Program-made: the position numbers and the translations under genes | Notes under the pieces: model-generated | What the model saw: only the letters and a program-made list of their open reading frames with translations | Told to the model about the DNA's origin: nothing | Databases searched by the model: none | Shown here: positions 16,635-24,687 of the stretch, in pieces | How the letters are laid out: each line of letters opens with the position of its first letter | How positions within the stretch are numbered: the first letter of the stretch is position 1 | Source of the DNA: Butyrivibrio sp. AC2005 | Lineage (GTDB): Bacteria; Bacillota; Clostridia; Lachnospirales; Lachnospiraceae | Assembly (NCBI RefSeq): GCF_000424145.1 | Contig: NZ_AUJI01000022.1 | Location: 1-64,000, forward strand | Direction: 5' to 3' | Length of the DNA: 64,000 bases

Positions 16635-17168
16635 ATGGAAATAAGAGTTGAGAGACTAACTGAAGATAACTTTAATTCCCATTCACTGGATAACTTTATC
16701 AGGCATCAGGTTGTCACGGAGTGCCTAAGAAATGTGGATGGAGATTGGCTTCTTCTGCCTATTTCATTTGTGGAAGAATGGAGTCTTGATAAGTGCAGAG
16801 AAGAAGCGTCGGCAATAGCAAATCACCTATATGGGGACATGATAGATTATGGGGCATTTGAAGAGACGGATTTGATAGGATATATCACGGTTGGTACAAA
16901 AAGGTTAGGAACAAAAGGACAGTATGTCCAGCTTGTTACATTTCAGGTATCAGAACCATTCAGGGGTATGGGAGTTGGCAGAAAGCTTTTTGAGAAAGCA
17001 GCCGGGGTTGCAAGGGAATATGATGCAAAAAAGCTTTACATTTCCGCTCATTCATCAAAAGAATCTCAGGCTGCATATAAGGCATTGGGATGCGTGCATG
17101 CCGAGGAGATAATACCCTGGATTGCAGATGAAGAGCCATTTGATGTACAGATGGAATATGTGTTATAA
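16635..17168 (+). CDS. GNAT-family N-acetyltransferase
   Basis: A 177-residue acetyltransferase. The acetyl-CoA pyrophosphate loop is visible as VSEPFRGMGVGRKLFEKA (R/Q-x-x-G-x-G). The C-terminal strand and helix (AAYKALGCVHAEEI) are complete. The N-terminal half, with a tryptophan-rich stretch, presumably binds the acceptor, which cannot be named. It is followed 55 bases later by an AAC(3)-like gene in the same direction. It looks intact, unlike its neighbours. Confidence 0.85.
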   Translation: MEIRVERLTEDNFNSHSLDNFIRHQVVTECLRNVDGDWLLLPISFVEEWSLDKCREEASAIANHLYGDMIDYGAFEETDLIGYITVGTKRLGTKGQYVQLVTFQVSEPFRGMGVGRKLFEKAAGVAREYDAKKLYISAHSSKESQAAYKALGCVHAEEIIPWIADEEPFDVQMEYVL

Positions 17169-17222
17169 AACTGATTTTACTAAAACTGGAGGAGAGAAAA
17201 CCGGAAAGGAGCTTTGCTGATT

Positions 17223-17993
17223 ATGGTCACAAAGGAAATGCTAAAAAATGCGCTGATTGACCTTGGGGTTGAGAAGGGCATGGTATTAGAGGTTCACTCA
17301 TCACTTAGCAGTTTTGGAGAACTTGAAGGCGGAGCTGAAACAGTGATAAATACGCTAAAAGAGATTGTCACGGAGGAAGGAAGTATTTTCATGCCGGCGC
17401 TTAGGCTAAGCCGAGAACTGCCGCTTACCGAAGAAGATAAAAAGCTTGGGATCACAGTAAAGATAAAAGTATTACCGCCTGACTCAGATAGAACAGCAAT
17501 GGGACTTGTTGCAGATACATTCCGCAAACTCCCGGATACTTATACCGGACAGGATGTGATAAGCACCTCGGGCTGGGGCAGGCACGGGAAAGAGGTCTTG
17601 ACAGGCGGCCTTGATTATCCGATCAGGAATGGCGGCAAGGCACTTATGCTCGGCGTTGATATTTATAAGCTTACAGCAATGCATTATGTGGAAGGGATAA
17701 CTCCGGATGATATAAACAAGATATTTGAACCGACGGACGAGATTAACCGAAAGTATCCTCCGGATAAGTGGTTTATGGAAGCAGGGCATCCGCCTGTAAA
17801 GGCTTGGTATAAAATCCAGGAGATGGCTTATGAAAAAGGACTCATTAGAGAAACGGCTATCGGAGACTGCAAGGTGATGTTTTTTGATATATGGTCAGTG
17901 TTATCGCTGTATGAAAATGAGTTAAAGCGTAATCCATACGGGTTATGGGGATTGAACCAGGGCTTACGTGATTTCCGATATGGAATTCTATGA
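17223..17993 (+). CDS. AAC(3)-type aminoglycoside N-acetyltransferase-like protein
   Basis: A 256-residue member of the Antibiotic_NAT family. It has the N-terminal EVHSSLSSFGELEGG, the region GSIFMPALRLS, and the C-terminal half with NGGKALMLGVDIYKLTAMHY and EAGHPPVKAW. Family members acetylate aminoglycosides or other amines. Chromosomal forms in anaerobes often have unknown substrates, and a resistance role is not claimed. ATG 17223 is preferred over TTG 17214 because of the spacing to AAAGGAG at 17205. Its last codons overlap, in another frame, a GNAT remnant (17980-18042), so the natural C-terminus may have been altered. Confidence 0.75.
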   Translation: MVTKEMLKNALIDLGVEKGMVLEVHSSLSSFGELEGGAETVINTLKEIVTEEGSIFMPALRLSRELPLTEEDKKLGITVKIKVLPPDSDRTAMGLVADTFRKLPDTYTGQDVISTSGWGRHGKEVLTGGLDYPIRNGGKALMLGVDIYKLTAMHYVEGITPDDINKIFEPTDEINRKYPPDKWFMEAGHPPVKAWYKIQEMAYEKGLIRETAIGDCKVMFFDIWSVLSLYENELKRNPYGLWGLNQGLRDFRYGIL

Positions 17994-18042
17994 GAGGCTT
18001 GGCTTCAGGAAGAAATATCTTTATTCATTTTTCTGGAAATAA
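17980..18042 (+). pseudogene. GNAT C-terminal remnant
   Basis: Twenty codons ending at TAA 18040 encode MEFYERLGFRKKYLYSFFWK, the typical last strand of a GNAT acetyltransferase. The rest of that gene is absent. The fragment overlaps the end of the AAC(3)-like gene in a different frame, marking a deletion junction. Confidence 0.55.
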
Positions 18043-18083
18043 CCGTGTGTGGAGAAGAAATAATTAAAATAAATATTTAAAAT

Positions 18084-18135
18084 GTTACATAAATGTTACA
18101 AAAGGTTGACAAACGGTTACGCTATATAATAAAAT
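18084..18135 (+). promoter_or_regulatory. Promoter with four phased GTTACA-like repeats
   Basis: GTTACA at 18084 and 18095, GTTGAC at 18105 and GTTACG at 18116, each 10-11 bases apart. The third contains TTGACA (18106-18111), a plausible -35, with TAAAAT at 18130-18135 as -10 (spacer 18). The layout resembles direct-repeat boxes bound by OmpR/PhoB-type response regulators. It drives the secreted transglycosylase-like gene at 18212. Confidence 0.55.
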
Positions 18136-18211
18136 ACATACTCAGATGCGGAAAACATTATAGCTACAATCAGAATATAACTGATTGTTACTGTGTTAAG
18201 GAGTATGTATT

Positions 18212-18817
18212 TTGTTAAAGAAATTTGTATTTATGGCAACTGTTGTATTTGGACTTATGTTTACTAATGTTGTAACAGTACAGGCTGAGGAAGTAACGGA
18301 AGCATCAGAAGTAGCAGAATCTTCAGAAGTAACAGAATCTTCAGAAGTTACGGAAGTTCCGGAGGCCACGGAACCTGCAGAAGCCACGGAAGCTCAGGAG
18401 GCTCCGGAAGCAGCACAGGCTTGTCCCATTGCTCTTTCTCCGGAAGTAAATGCATATTGTGAGCAGGCCGCTGCAGAGTTTGGAATAGACAGCAATATTC
18501 TTAAGGCGCTGGTGTATACAGAGAGTAAAGGAAATGTTGGTGCAAGGAACGGATGTTACATCGGACTTACACAGCTTAACCCGAGTAATTTTAGTGCTGC
18601 AATAGCTACCCTTGGTGCAGACCCTAATGATGCATATCAGAATGTTAGAATCTGTGCATATATGCTTTCTGGATGGATGGCAAAATATGGAAATCAGTAT
18701 ATTGCACTTGATTGCTGGCATCAGGGAGAAGGCAGTGCAGCAGCTGCAAACAGAGTAGATGGAACCAATTACAGCAGAACAATCTGTGAAAATGCGCAGT
18801 TATATGCAGCAGCCTGA
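18212..18817 (+). CDS. Secreted lytic transglycosylase-like protein
   Basis: A 201-residue exported protein. The start is TTG 18212 with TAAGGAG upstream at 18197-18203. A signal peptide ends near VQA. It is followed by a low-complexity linker of about 45 residues built from SEVTE/EATE-like units. The C-terminal domain is an SLT lysozyme-like fold: FGIDSNILKALVYTESKGN holds the catalytic Glu, and CYIGLTQLNPSNF and AYMLSGWMAKYGN follow. It should act on peptidoglycan outside the membrane. The Glu/Thr/Ala-rich linker probably spans the wall. Regulation may involve the phased repeats upstream. Confidence 0.85.
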   Translation: MLKKFVFMATVVFGLMFTNVVTVQAEEVTEASEVAESSEVTESSEVTEVPEATEPAEATEAQEAPEAAQACPIALSPEVNAYCEQAAAEFGIDSNILKALVYTESKGNVGARNGCYIGLTQLNPSNFSAAIATLGADPNDAYQNVRICAYMLSGWMAKYGNQYIALDCWHQGEGSAAAANRVDGTNYSRTICENAQLYAAA

Positions 18818-18855
18818 TTAAGAGAAAATAATAAGAATTGAATAGAAACTCATGA

Positions 18856-18888
18856 ACGGGCGTCTCGAAAGAGGCGCCTGTTTTATTG
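18856..18888 (+). terminator. Rho-independent terminator
   Basis: GGGCGTCTC, a GAAA loop, and GAGGCGCCT, followed by GTTTTATT. Confidence 0.8.
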
Positions 18889-18947
18889 TATGAAATTGTT
18901 AAAGATAGTAAAATAAAGGAAATTACTGATACTTGGGAGGAAGAGAA

Positions 18948-19739
18948 ATGAATCTCTGGATTGTAATAGCCGTTAGCCTGATAGCTGCATGCGTGGGATT
19001 TCGCAATTATATATGGTTTTTCTCTGTGGGATACGGACTTGCCATTTCAGCTATTGGCACAGCGCTTGTTATAGGCTTTCGGGGAACCTTAACCTTGCCG
19101 GAACTGCTGGTATGCCTGTTACTTATTATATATGGCCTTCGTCTTAGCGGATATCTTCTTATCCGTGAGATTAAGAGCATTGCCTATAAAAAAATCCTCA
19201 GTCCGGAAATCGAGCGGAGCAAGAGGATGCCTCTCATCGCAAAGATTACACTCTGGATAGTATGCGGACTTCTCTATTTCCTGATGACATGCCCTATCTA
19301 CTATCGACTTAATAATGGAGCTGCAGCTGACACGATGCTTTGGATAGGCTTTGCGGTTATGGTATGCGGTGTCATTATGGAAACAGTTGCTGATATACAG
19401 AAGACTTCTGCAAAAAAGAAGAACACAAACCGTTTTGTAGATACCGGTTTGTATAAAATTGTGCGTTGCCCAAATTATCTTGGGGAGCTTCTGATATGGA
19501 CAGGTATGCTTCTTACAGGCACAACTGCCCTTAGTGGAATTTTGCAGTGGGTGCTTGCTGCTGCCGGATATTTACTGATAGTCTGGGTTATGTTCAGTGG
19601 TGCCAGAAGACTTGAGATAAGACAGGATAAAAACTATGGTGATGATCCTGAATATCAAAAGTATATTCGCACTGTGCCTATCATTATTCCCTTTGTGCCT
19701 CTCTACAGTGTTAAGAAGTACAAATTCCTAGTAGCCTGA
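18948..19739 (+). CDS. DUF1295 membrane protein (steroid-reductase/ICMT-like)
   Basis: A 263-residue integral membrane protein with about seven hydrophobic helices. The C-terminal signature of the family is present (FVDTGLYKIVRCPNYLGELL and later IRQDKNYGDDPEYQKYIRTV), which resembles the nucleotide or AdoMet site of isoprenylcysteine methyltransferase and 5-alpha-reductase folds. ATG 18948 follows GGGAGG. The physiological substrate is unknown in bacteria. It appears monocistronic, with terminators on both sides. Confidence 0.8.
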   Translation: MNLWIVIAVSLIAACVGFRNYIWFFSVGYGLAISAIGTALVIGFRGTLTLPELLVCLLLIIYGLRLSGYLLIREIKSIAYKKILSPEIERSKRMPLIAKITLWIVCGLLYFLMTCPIYYRLNNGAAADTMLWIGFAVMVCGVIMETVADIQKTSAKKKNTNRFVDTGLYKIVRCPNYLGELLIWTGMLLTGTTALSGILQWVLAAAGYLLIVWVMFSGARRLEIRQDKNYGDDPEYQKYIRTVPIIIPFVPLYSVKKYKFLVA

Positions 19740-19826
19740 ATAATATACTTAGAATTTGACCTTTGCTTTTTTGCTTTATAAATGTATTGCGTTAAAGTGT
19801 AAAATTTGATAATATAATCAAAGAAC

Positions 19827-19866
19827 AAAGATGTTCCATAAAAAGTGGAGCATCTTTATTTTTTAA
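19827..19866 (+). terminator. Rho-independent terminator
   Basis: AAAGATG-TTCCA pairs with TGGAG-CATCTTT and is followed by ATTTTTT. It separates the DUF1295 gene from the symporter gene. Confidence 0.75.
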
Positions 19867-19915
19867 TCTTTTTATGTGAAATAGAGATTTAACTATTCAC
19901 GACTTAGGAGGAGAT

Positions 19916-21418
19916 ATGGCAAACTTTTTAACAACTGTTGAAACCGTAAATAATGCTGTTAATGGCTTTGTGTGGGGCCTCCCAATGTTAATTCTGCTTG
20001 TAGGCTGCGGAATTCTCATGACCTTCCTCACCAAATTTTTCCAGGTATCCCATTTTAAGCATTGGATTAGAAATACTGTTGGGGGTATTTTTAAGGATGA
20101 TCACGTAACAGCTCACACTGACAAGGAAGATACACAGATTTCCCAGTTTCAGAGCCTTTGTACAGCGCTCGCTGCAACAATTGGAACAGGTAATATCGCA
20201 GGTGTGGCAGCTGCCATTGCGGCAGGCGGTCCCGGAGCAATCTTCTGGATGTGGGTGGTTGCATTCTTTGGAATGATGACCAACTTCTCTGAAAATGTCC
20301 TTGGTATTTATTATAGAAGACGAAATGAGCGGAATGAGTGGTGCGGTGGTGCGATGTACTACCTGAGCGACGGACTTGGTGAAAAGAAGGGCTGCAAGCA
20401 GATTGGCAGTGTTCTGGCTGTACTCTTTAGCGTTTTCTGTGTACTTGCTTCTTTTGGTATCGGTAACATGGGACAGATTAATTCCATAGCGGTTAACATG
20501 AATTCAGCTTTCGGAGTTCCGCATCTTATCACAGGTCTTGTGCTTATGGTTCTTGCAGGTCTCGTAATCGTCGGCGGCCTTAAGAGAATCGCAGCCGTAA
20601 CAGAGAGACTGGTTCCATTCATGGCAGTTATCTATGTGGTTGGAGCTCTGATTGTCTGTCTTGTAAATATTGGGCAGTTTGGTGCAGTATTTACATCCAT
20701 CATTAAAGGTGCTTTCGGATTCAGAGCTGTTGGCGGCGGAATCGTAGGAAGCGGAATCGCAATGGCAGTTCAGTGGGGTATGAAAAGAGGAGTATTCTCC
20801 AACGAAGCAGGTCTTGGTTCTTCAGTTATGGTTCACTCAAGCTCTAATGTAAGAGAGCCTGTAATCCAGGGAATGTGGGGAATCTTCGAGGTATTTGCTG
20901 ATACCATGATCGTCTGCACAATTACAGCTTTCTCGATTTTATCAAGCGGACTTGTAGATCTTAATACCGGTAAGGTACTTTCAGAGCAGGTTTCCACTGC
21001 ACTTGTTGCAGAGGCTTTTTCAACAGTATTCGGCAAATTCGGAGCAGCTTTTATCGCAGTAGCAATTTTATTCTTTGCTTTTTCAACAGTACTTGGCTGG
21101 AGCCAGTATGGAAGCAAGGGCTTTGAATATCTTTTTGGCAGAAAAAACATGAAGTTCTATCAGGTAATTTTTGTACTGTTCGTAGTTGTAGGCGCAACAA
21201 TGGATCTCACACTTGCGTGGGATCTCTCAGATACCTTCAACGGTATGATGGCTATTCCCAACCTGATTGGTGTTATCACCCTTAGCGGAACGGTTATGAA
21301 GATCACTAAGAACTATGTGGATAGAAAAATCCGTGGCAAGGATATTAAACCGATGCTCTCAGCTATAGATGACATTCAGGATCTTCACGAGAAGGAAATC
21401 CGCGAGAAAATCTCATAA
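19916..21418 (+). CDS. Sodium:alanine symporter family protein (AGCS)
   Basis: A 500-residue secondary transporter with about ten to eleven transmembrane helices. The AGCS signatures are present: TALAATIGTGNIAGVAAAIA near residue 85 and the FSNEAGLGSS segment near residue 298. It imports alanine, glycine or a related small amino acid with sodium. ATG 19916 has AGGAGG upstream. It stands alone between terminators. Family assignment is firm; the substrate is inferred from the family. Confidence 0.93.
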   Translation: MANFLTTVETVNNAVNGFVWGLPMLILLVGCGILMTFLTKFFQVSHFKHWIRNTVGGIFKDDHVTAHTDKEDTQISQFQSLCTALAATIGTGNIAGVAAAIAAGGPGAIFWMWVVAFFGMMTNFSENVLGIYYRRRNERNEWCGGAMYYLSDGLGEKKGCKQIGSVLAVLFSVFCVLASFGIGNMGQINSIAVNMNSAFGVPHLITGLVLMVLAGLVIVGGLKRIAAVTERLVPFMAVIYVVGALIVCLVNIGQFGAVFTSIIKGAFGFRAVGGGIVGSGIAMAVQWGMKRGVFSNEAGLGSSVMVHSSSNVREPVIQGMWGIFEVFADTMIVCTITAFSILSSGLVDLNTGKVLSEQVSTALVAEAFSTVFGKFGAAFIAVAILFFAFSTVLGWSQYGSKGFEYLFGRKNMKFYQVIFVLFVVVGATMDLTLAWDLSDTFNGMMAIPNLIGVITLSGTVMKITKNYVDRKIRGKDIKPMLSAIDDIQDLHEKEIREKIS

Positions 21419-21444
21419 TAATCCGGCAAAAGTCAGACAATATG

Positions 21445-21483
21445 AAAACCATCTTTGTGATATACTCATGAGGATGGTTTTTG
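21445..21483 (+). terminator. Rho-independent terminator
   Basis: AAACCATC pairs with GATGGTTT, with a long loop between and T5 at the end. Confidence 0.7.
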
Positions 21484-21563
21484 CTTTTGGAAAAAATCCA
21501 TTAATAATAATCATCATGAGGGGCTATGAATAGTTTTATTTTTGGGGTAGTGAGGGGACTTCG

Positions 21564-23003
21564 ATGATTTACATCTCTCTGAAATATTATCAATTGGTGC
21601 TCATTGCACTTTTGCTCTATTACATCTTTCCTGTTAAGTTCAGATGGATAGTTCTTTTGGCAGGCAATGTTGCCTTTTATGCCGCATTCTATAAGACGGG
21701 CTGGTGGATTTTCCTTGGCACGATTATCTTTAGCTACAGTATTACACTCATAATGGATAAATTGAGGGGAGGAGCGAGGAAGGCTGCGTTTATTGCAGGA
21801 ATCCTTGGAGTTACTGTTCCCTGGCTTTTGATTAAGAATTCCAATTTTGTTATAGAAGAGATACTTGGAGGCAAGCCTGTCGACTGGCTTGTGCCTCTTG
21901 GAATATCCTTTTACACATTACAGCTGATTGGCTATATGGCTGATGTTTTTATGGAGAGAATTATGCCGGAAAAAAACATAGCAAAGTTTGCTCTTTTCGC
22001 CGGCTATTTTCCGCAGCTTATTCAGGGACCTATTCCGAGATATGGTCAGCTTCAGCATCAGCTCACTGACGGAAACAGATTTGATGAGGAAAAAATAGTA
22101 AAGGGTTTTCAGCTTATTATCTGGGGCTTTTTCCTTAAGCTGGTTATTGCGGATAAGGCTGCGATAATTGTAAATACTGTATTTGATAACTATCCGGCAT
22201 ATTCCGGTGCGTACATCTGGCTTGCTTCATTTTTATATAGTATTCAGCTGTACGCTGATTTCCTGGCATGCACAACCCTTGCGAGAGGTGTCAGCGGACT
22301 CTTTGGCATTGAGCTTGCGTCGAACTTTGAGCGTCCGTATTATGCGCTTTCCATCAAGGATTTCTGGAGAAGATGGCATATATCTCTCAGCACCTGGCTT
22401 AGGGATTACATCTATATTCCGCTTGGCGGAAACAGAAAGGGAAAGCTTAGAAAATATATCAATCTGCTTATCACCTTTTTTATAAGCGGATTGTGGCATG
22501 GCGCAGGTTTTAAGTTCCTTGTTTGGGGATTGATTCACGCAGTTTACCAGATAATCGGAGAACTCACTTTTAATCTTAGAGAAAAAATATACGATATCTG
22601 CGGAATAGAACCTGACTCCAGAAAGAAGAGATGGATCAAGCAGGCAGGAACATTTTTACTTGTTAATTTCGCATGGATTATTTTCAGGGCAGAAACTCTG
22701 CGAAAAGGATTCATGCTTATTACTGACATGGTGACCGAGTTTAATCCCTGGGTGCTCATGAACAACAGGCTTTTTACGCTTGGACTTGAGTGGAAGGAAA
22801 TGGTGGTCCTTGGAGCTGCGATTTACTTCCTTCACAAGGTTGGCAAGTACCAGGAGGAAGGTAATTCTGCCGGAGACCGTGTTTTTAAGCAGCCCCTGCT
22901 TTTCAGATGGGGAGTTTATCTGGCTGCAATTGTTGGGATAATTCTGTTTGGCACATACGGCTTTGGCTTTGATGCGCAGGATTTTATTTATGGAGGGTTC
23001 TGA
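21564..23003 (+). CDS. MBOAT-family O-acyltransferase
   Basis: A 479-residue membrane protein of the DltB/AlgI type, with about eleven hydrophobic helices. The active-site region FFISGLWHGAGFKFLVWGLI contains the invariant histidine, and PYYALSIKDFWRRWHISLS is the usual upstream signature. Such proteins move acyl groups across the membrane to modify surface polysaccharides. ATG 21564 follows GAGGGGA. It overlaps the next gene by one base (TGATG), which encodes an SGNH-like partner, so the two are translationally coupled and likely form one acylation machine. The acceptor glycan is not identified. Confidence 0.9.
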   Translation: MIYISLKYYQLVLIALLLYYIFPVKFRWIVLLAGNVAFYAAFYKTGWWIFLGTIIFSYSITLIMDKLRGGARKAAFIAGILGVTVPWLLIKNSNFVIEEILGGKPVDWLVPLGISFYTLQLIGYMADVFMERIMPEKNIAKFALFAGYFPQLIQGPIPRYGQLQHQLTDGNRFDEEKIVKGFQLIIWGFFLKLVIADKAAIIVNTVFDNYPAYSGAYIWLASFLYSIQLYADFLACTTLARGVSGLFGIELASNFERPYYALSIKDFWRRWHISLSTWLRDYIYIPLGGNRKGKLRKYINLLITFFISGLWHGAGFKFLVWGLIHAVYQIIGELTFNLREKIYDICGIEPDSRKKRWIKQAGTFLLVNFAWIIFRAETLRKGFMLITDMVTEFNPWVLMNNRLFTLGLEWKEMVVLGAAIYFLHKVGKYQEEGNSAGDRVFKQPLLFRWGVYLAAIVGIILFGTYGFGFDAQDFIYGGF

Positions 23004-24475
23004 TGAAAAAGCACTGTATATTTGCTGTCAGGGTCATAATATTTTCATTTATAGCCTGTATTGTTATTTCTCTCGTTAATTATGTTATAACCCCGAAAAA
23101 ATATTTTGAGGATCTGTGGCCGACGACCTCTACCTATAAAGGCTTTTACAAGATAGACAGGGATACAATAGATGTTCTGTTTCTGGGAAGTTCTCATGCG
23201 GCAGCAGCTTTTAATCCGCAGGTAGTATATGATAAGTACGGAATTACAAGCTATAACCTTGCCTGTGAGCAGCAGAATCTCGTGGTTTCATACTATTGGC
23301 TCAAGGAGGCACTGCGATATCAGAAACCCAGCGCGGTTGTTCTGGATACATATATGCTTTATACCTTTGATCCTTCCGAACCATTGAACACCTCGGAATC
23401 TTTTACAAGAATGGCTCTGGATGCCATGAGATGGTCTGATGTAAAATGGGAAGCTATTCATGATATATGCAGACTGGATGAAAAACAGACTGTAAACAGC
23501 TACATCTTCCAAAATGTCAGATTCCACAACCGCTGGATGGAGCTTAATGAAAATGACTTTGAATTTGTAAGTCTTGAGAGGCATTATGAGCTGAAGGGAT
23601 TTTCAGCCTTGAGTCAGAGAGGCACGTCCGACCCGGATTTTGAACCTATACTTGTAACTAATCTTGAAGCGTATGCTGAAACAGAACCGCTGATGATGCA
23701 GTATCTGGATAAGATAGTTACACTTTGCAACGATAATGATATCGACTTTATTCTCACCAAAACTCCTTCAGAGAGCTGGGATGAGTACAGGCATAATGCG
23801 GTTCAGCAGTATGCTAATGAAAATAATATCGAGTTCTGTGACTTTAATGAGTATATTGCTTATGAAGGTTCTGGATTTAAGTGGACCAAGGATATGAATG
23901 ATAACTGGCACACCAATATCTGGGGAGCCAAGAGAGTTTCGAAATATATTGCAGAGCTTCTGCAGGAGGATTACGCAGTTGCTGGTGCTCACTATGATGC
24001 TCAGTGGGCAGATACGGAGGAATATTATCAGAATATCCTTGCGGACTGCAAAATCAGTAACATCAAGGATATAGATGAATATCTGGAAGAAATAGATCAG
24101 CCTCGATATACAGTTCTTTTGGCTGCGAAATCGGATATGACCTTCTGCGTAACGGATGCAGTTAAAAGGGCCTTTAAAAAGGCAGGCTTTGATCTTGCAG
24201 CGAAAGAGTATGATGGTTATTACGGTGTTAAGTCTGATGAGAATGTGAGTCAGGATTCCGACAGAGATACACTTCATTTTGTCGGCAGCGCCAGAAATAA
24301 ACTGGTTGATTATTCAATTACTTCAAAGGGGTATTACGCCGGAGATGATTGCTCAATCAAGATAGATGATATCGAATATGCAAAGCAGGGCAACGGAATA
24401 AACATAGTTGTATATTGTAACGACACAAGAAGAGTCATCGACTCCGCAGTCTTTGATGGCTCCTTGAACCGATAG
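23003..24475 (+). CDS. SGNH-like partner of the MBOAT protein
   Basis: A 490-residue protein with one N-terminal membrane anchor (about residues 9-28) and an extracellular domain. It has DVLFLGSSHAAAAFNPQ (nucleophile Ser near residue 63) and NDNWHTNIWGAKRVSKY (Asp/His pair), so the SGNH triad can be assembled as in DltD/AlgJ-like proteins. The C-terminal 130 residues form a further beta-rich domain without a recognised family. It probably transfers or removes the acyl group delivered by the MBOAT protein encoded immediately upstream. A long inverted repeat follows the stop. Confidence 0.8.
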   Translation: MKKHCIFAVRVIIFSFIACIVISLVNYVITPKKYFEDLWPTTSTYKGFYKIDRDTIDVLFLGSSHAAAAFNPQVVYDKYGITSYNLACEQQNLVVSYYWLKEALRYQKPSAVVLDTYMLYTFDPSEPLNTSESFTRMALDAMRWSDVKWEAIHDICRLDEKQTVNSYIFQNVRFHNRWMELNENDFEFVSLERHYELKGFSALSQRGTSDPDFEPILVTNLEAYAETEPLMMQYLDKIVTLCNDNDIDFILTKTPSESWDEYRHNAVQQYANENNIEFCDFNEYIAYEGSGFKWTKDMNDNWHTNIWGAKRVSKYIAELLQEDYAVAGAHYDAQWADTEEYYQNILADCKISNIKDIDEYLEEIDQPRYTVLLAAKSDMTFCVTDAVKRAFKKAGFDLAAKEYDGYYGVKSDENVSQDSDRDTLHFVGSARNKLVDYSITSKGYYAGDDCSIKIDDIEYAKQGNGINIVVYCNDTRRVIDSAVFDGSLNR

Positions 24476-24603
24476 AAGAAACGCCATGGACATGTATTCC
24501 ATTGCGTTAAAAAATTAATATACTTCTTGTGGATAGAATAAGGAAAATTATAAATCTATAAATTATCGGGTAATATCATAATAAGTAGTGCATTGAAAAA
24601 ACA

Positions 24604-24680
24604 GCCCCGGTAACATGTGAAGGATTTCAATCGATTATGCGTAAGCAACGAGATTGAAATCCTTCACATGTTACCGGGGC
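24604..24680 (-). terminator. Long perfect inverted repeat, minus-strand terminator
   Basis: Two 29-base arms (24604-24632 and 24652-24680) are perfectly complementary around a 19-base loop. On the minus strand the stem follows the permease stop at 24688 and is trailed by TGTTTTTT, so it is a terminator for that gene. The plus-strand side lacks a T-run. The stem is two to three times longer than usual for intrinsic terminators. Confidence 0.8.
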
Positions 24681-24687
24681 GTCCTAT

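Noticed and set aside
17223..17993. Calling this an aminoglycoside resistance gene
   Set aside because: The family match is good but chromosomal members in anaerobes often act on other amines, and no resistance context is present.
23768..24277. 169-codon open frame on the minus strand
   Set aside because: Antisense to the SGNH-like gene, Ile/Cys-rich shadow with no initiation signal.
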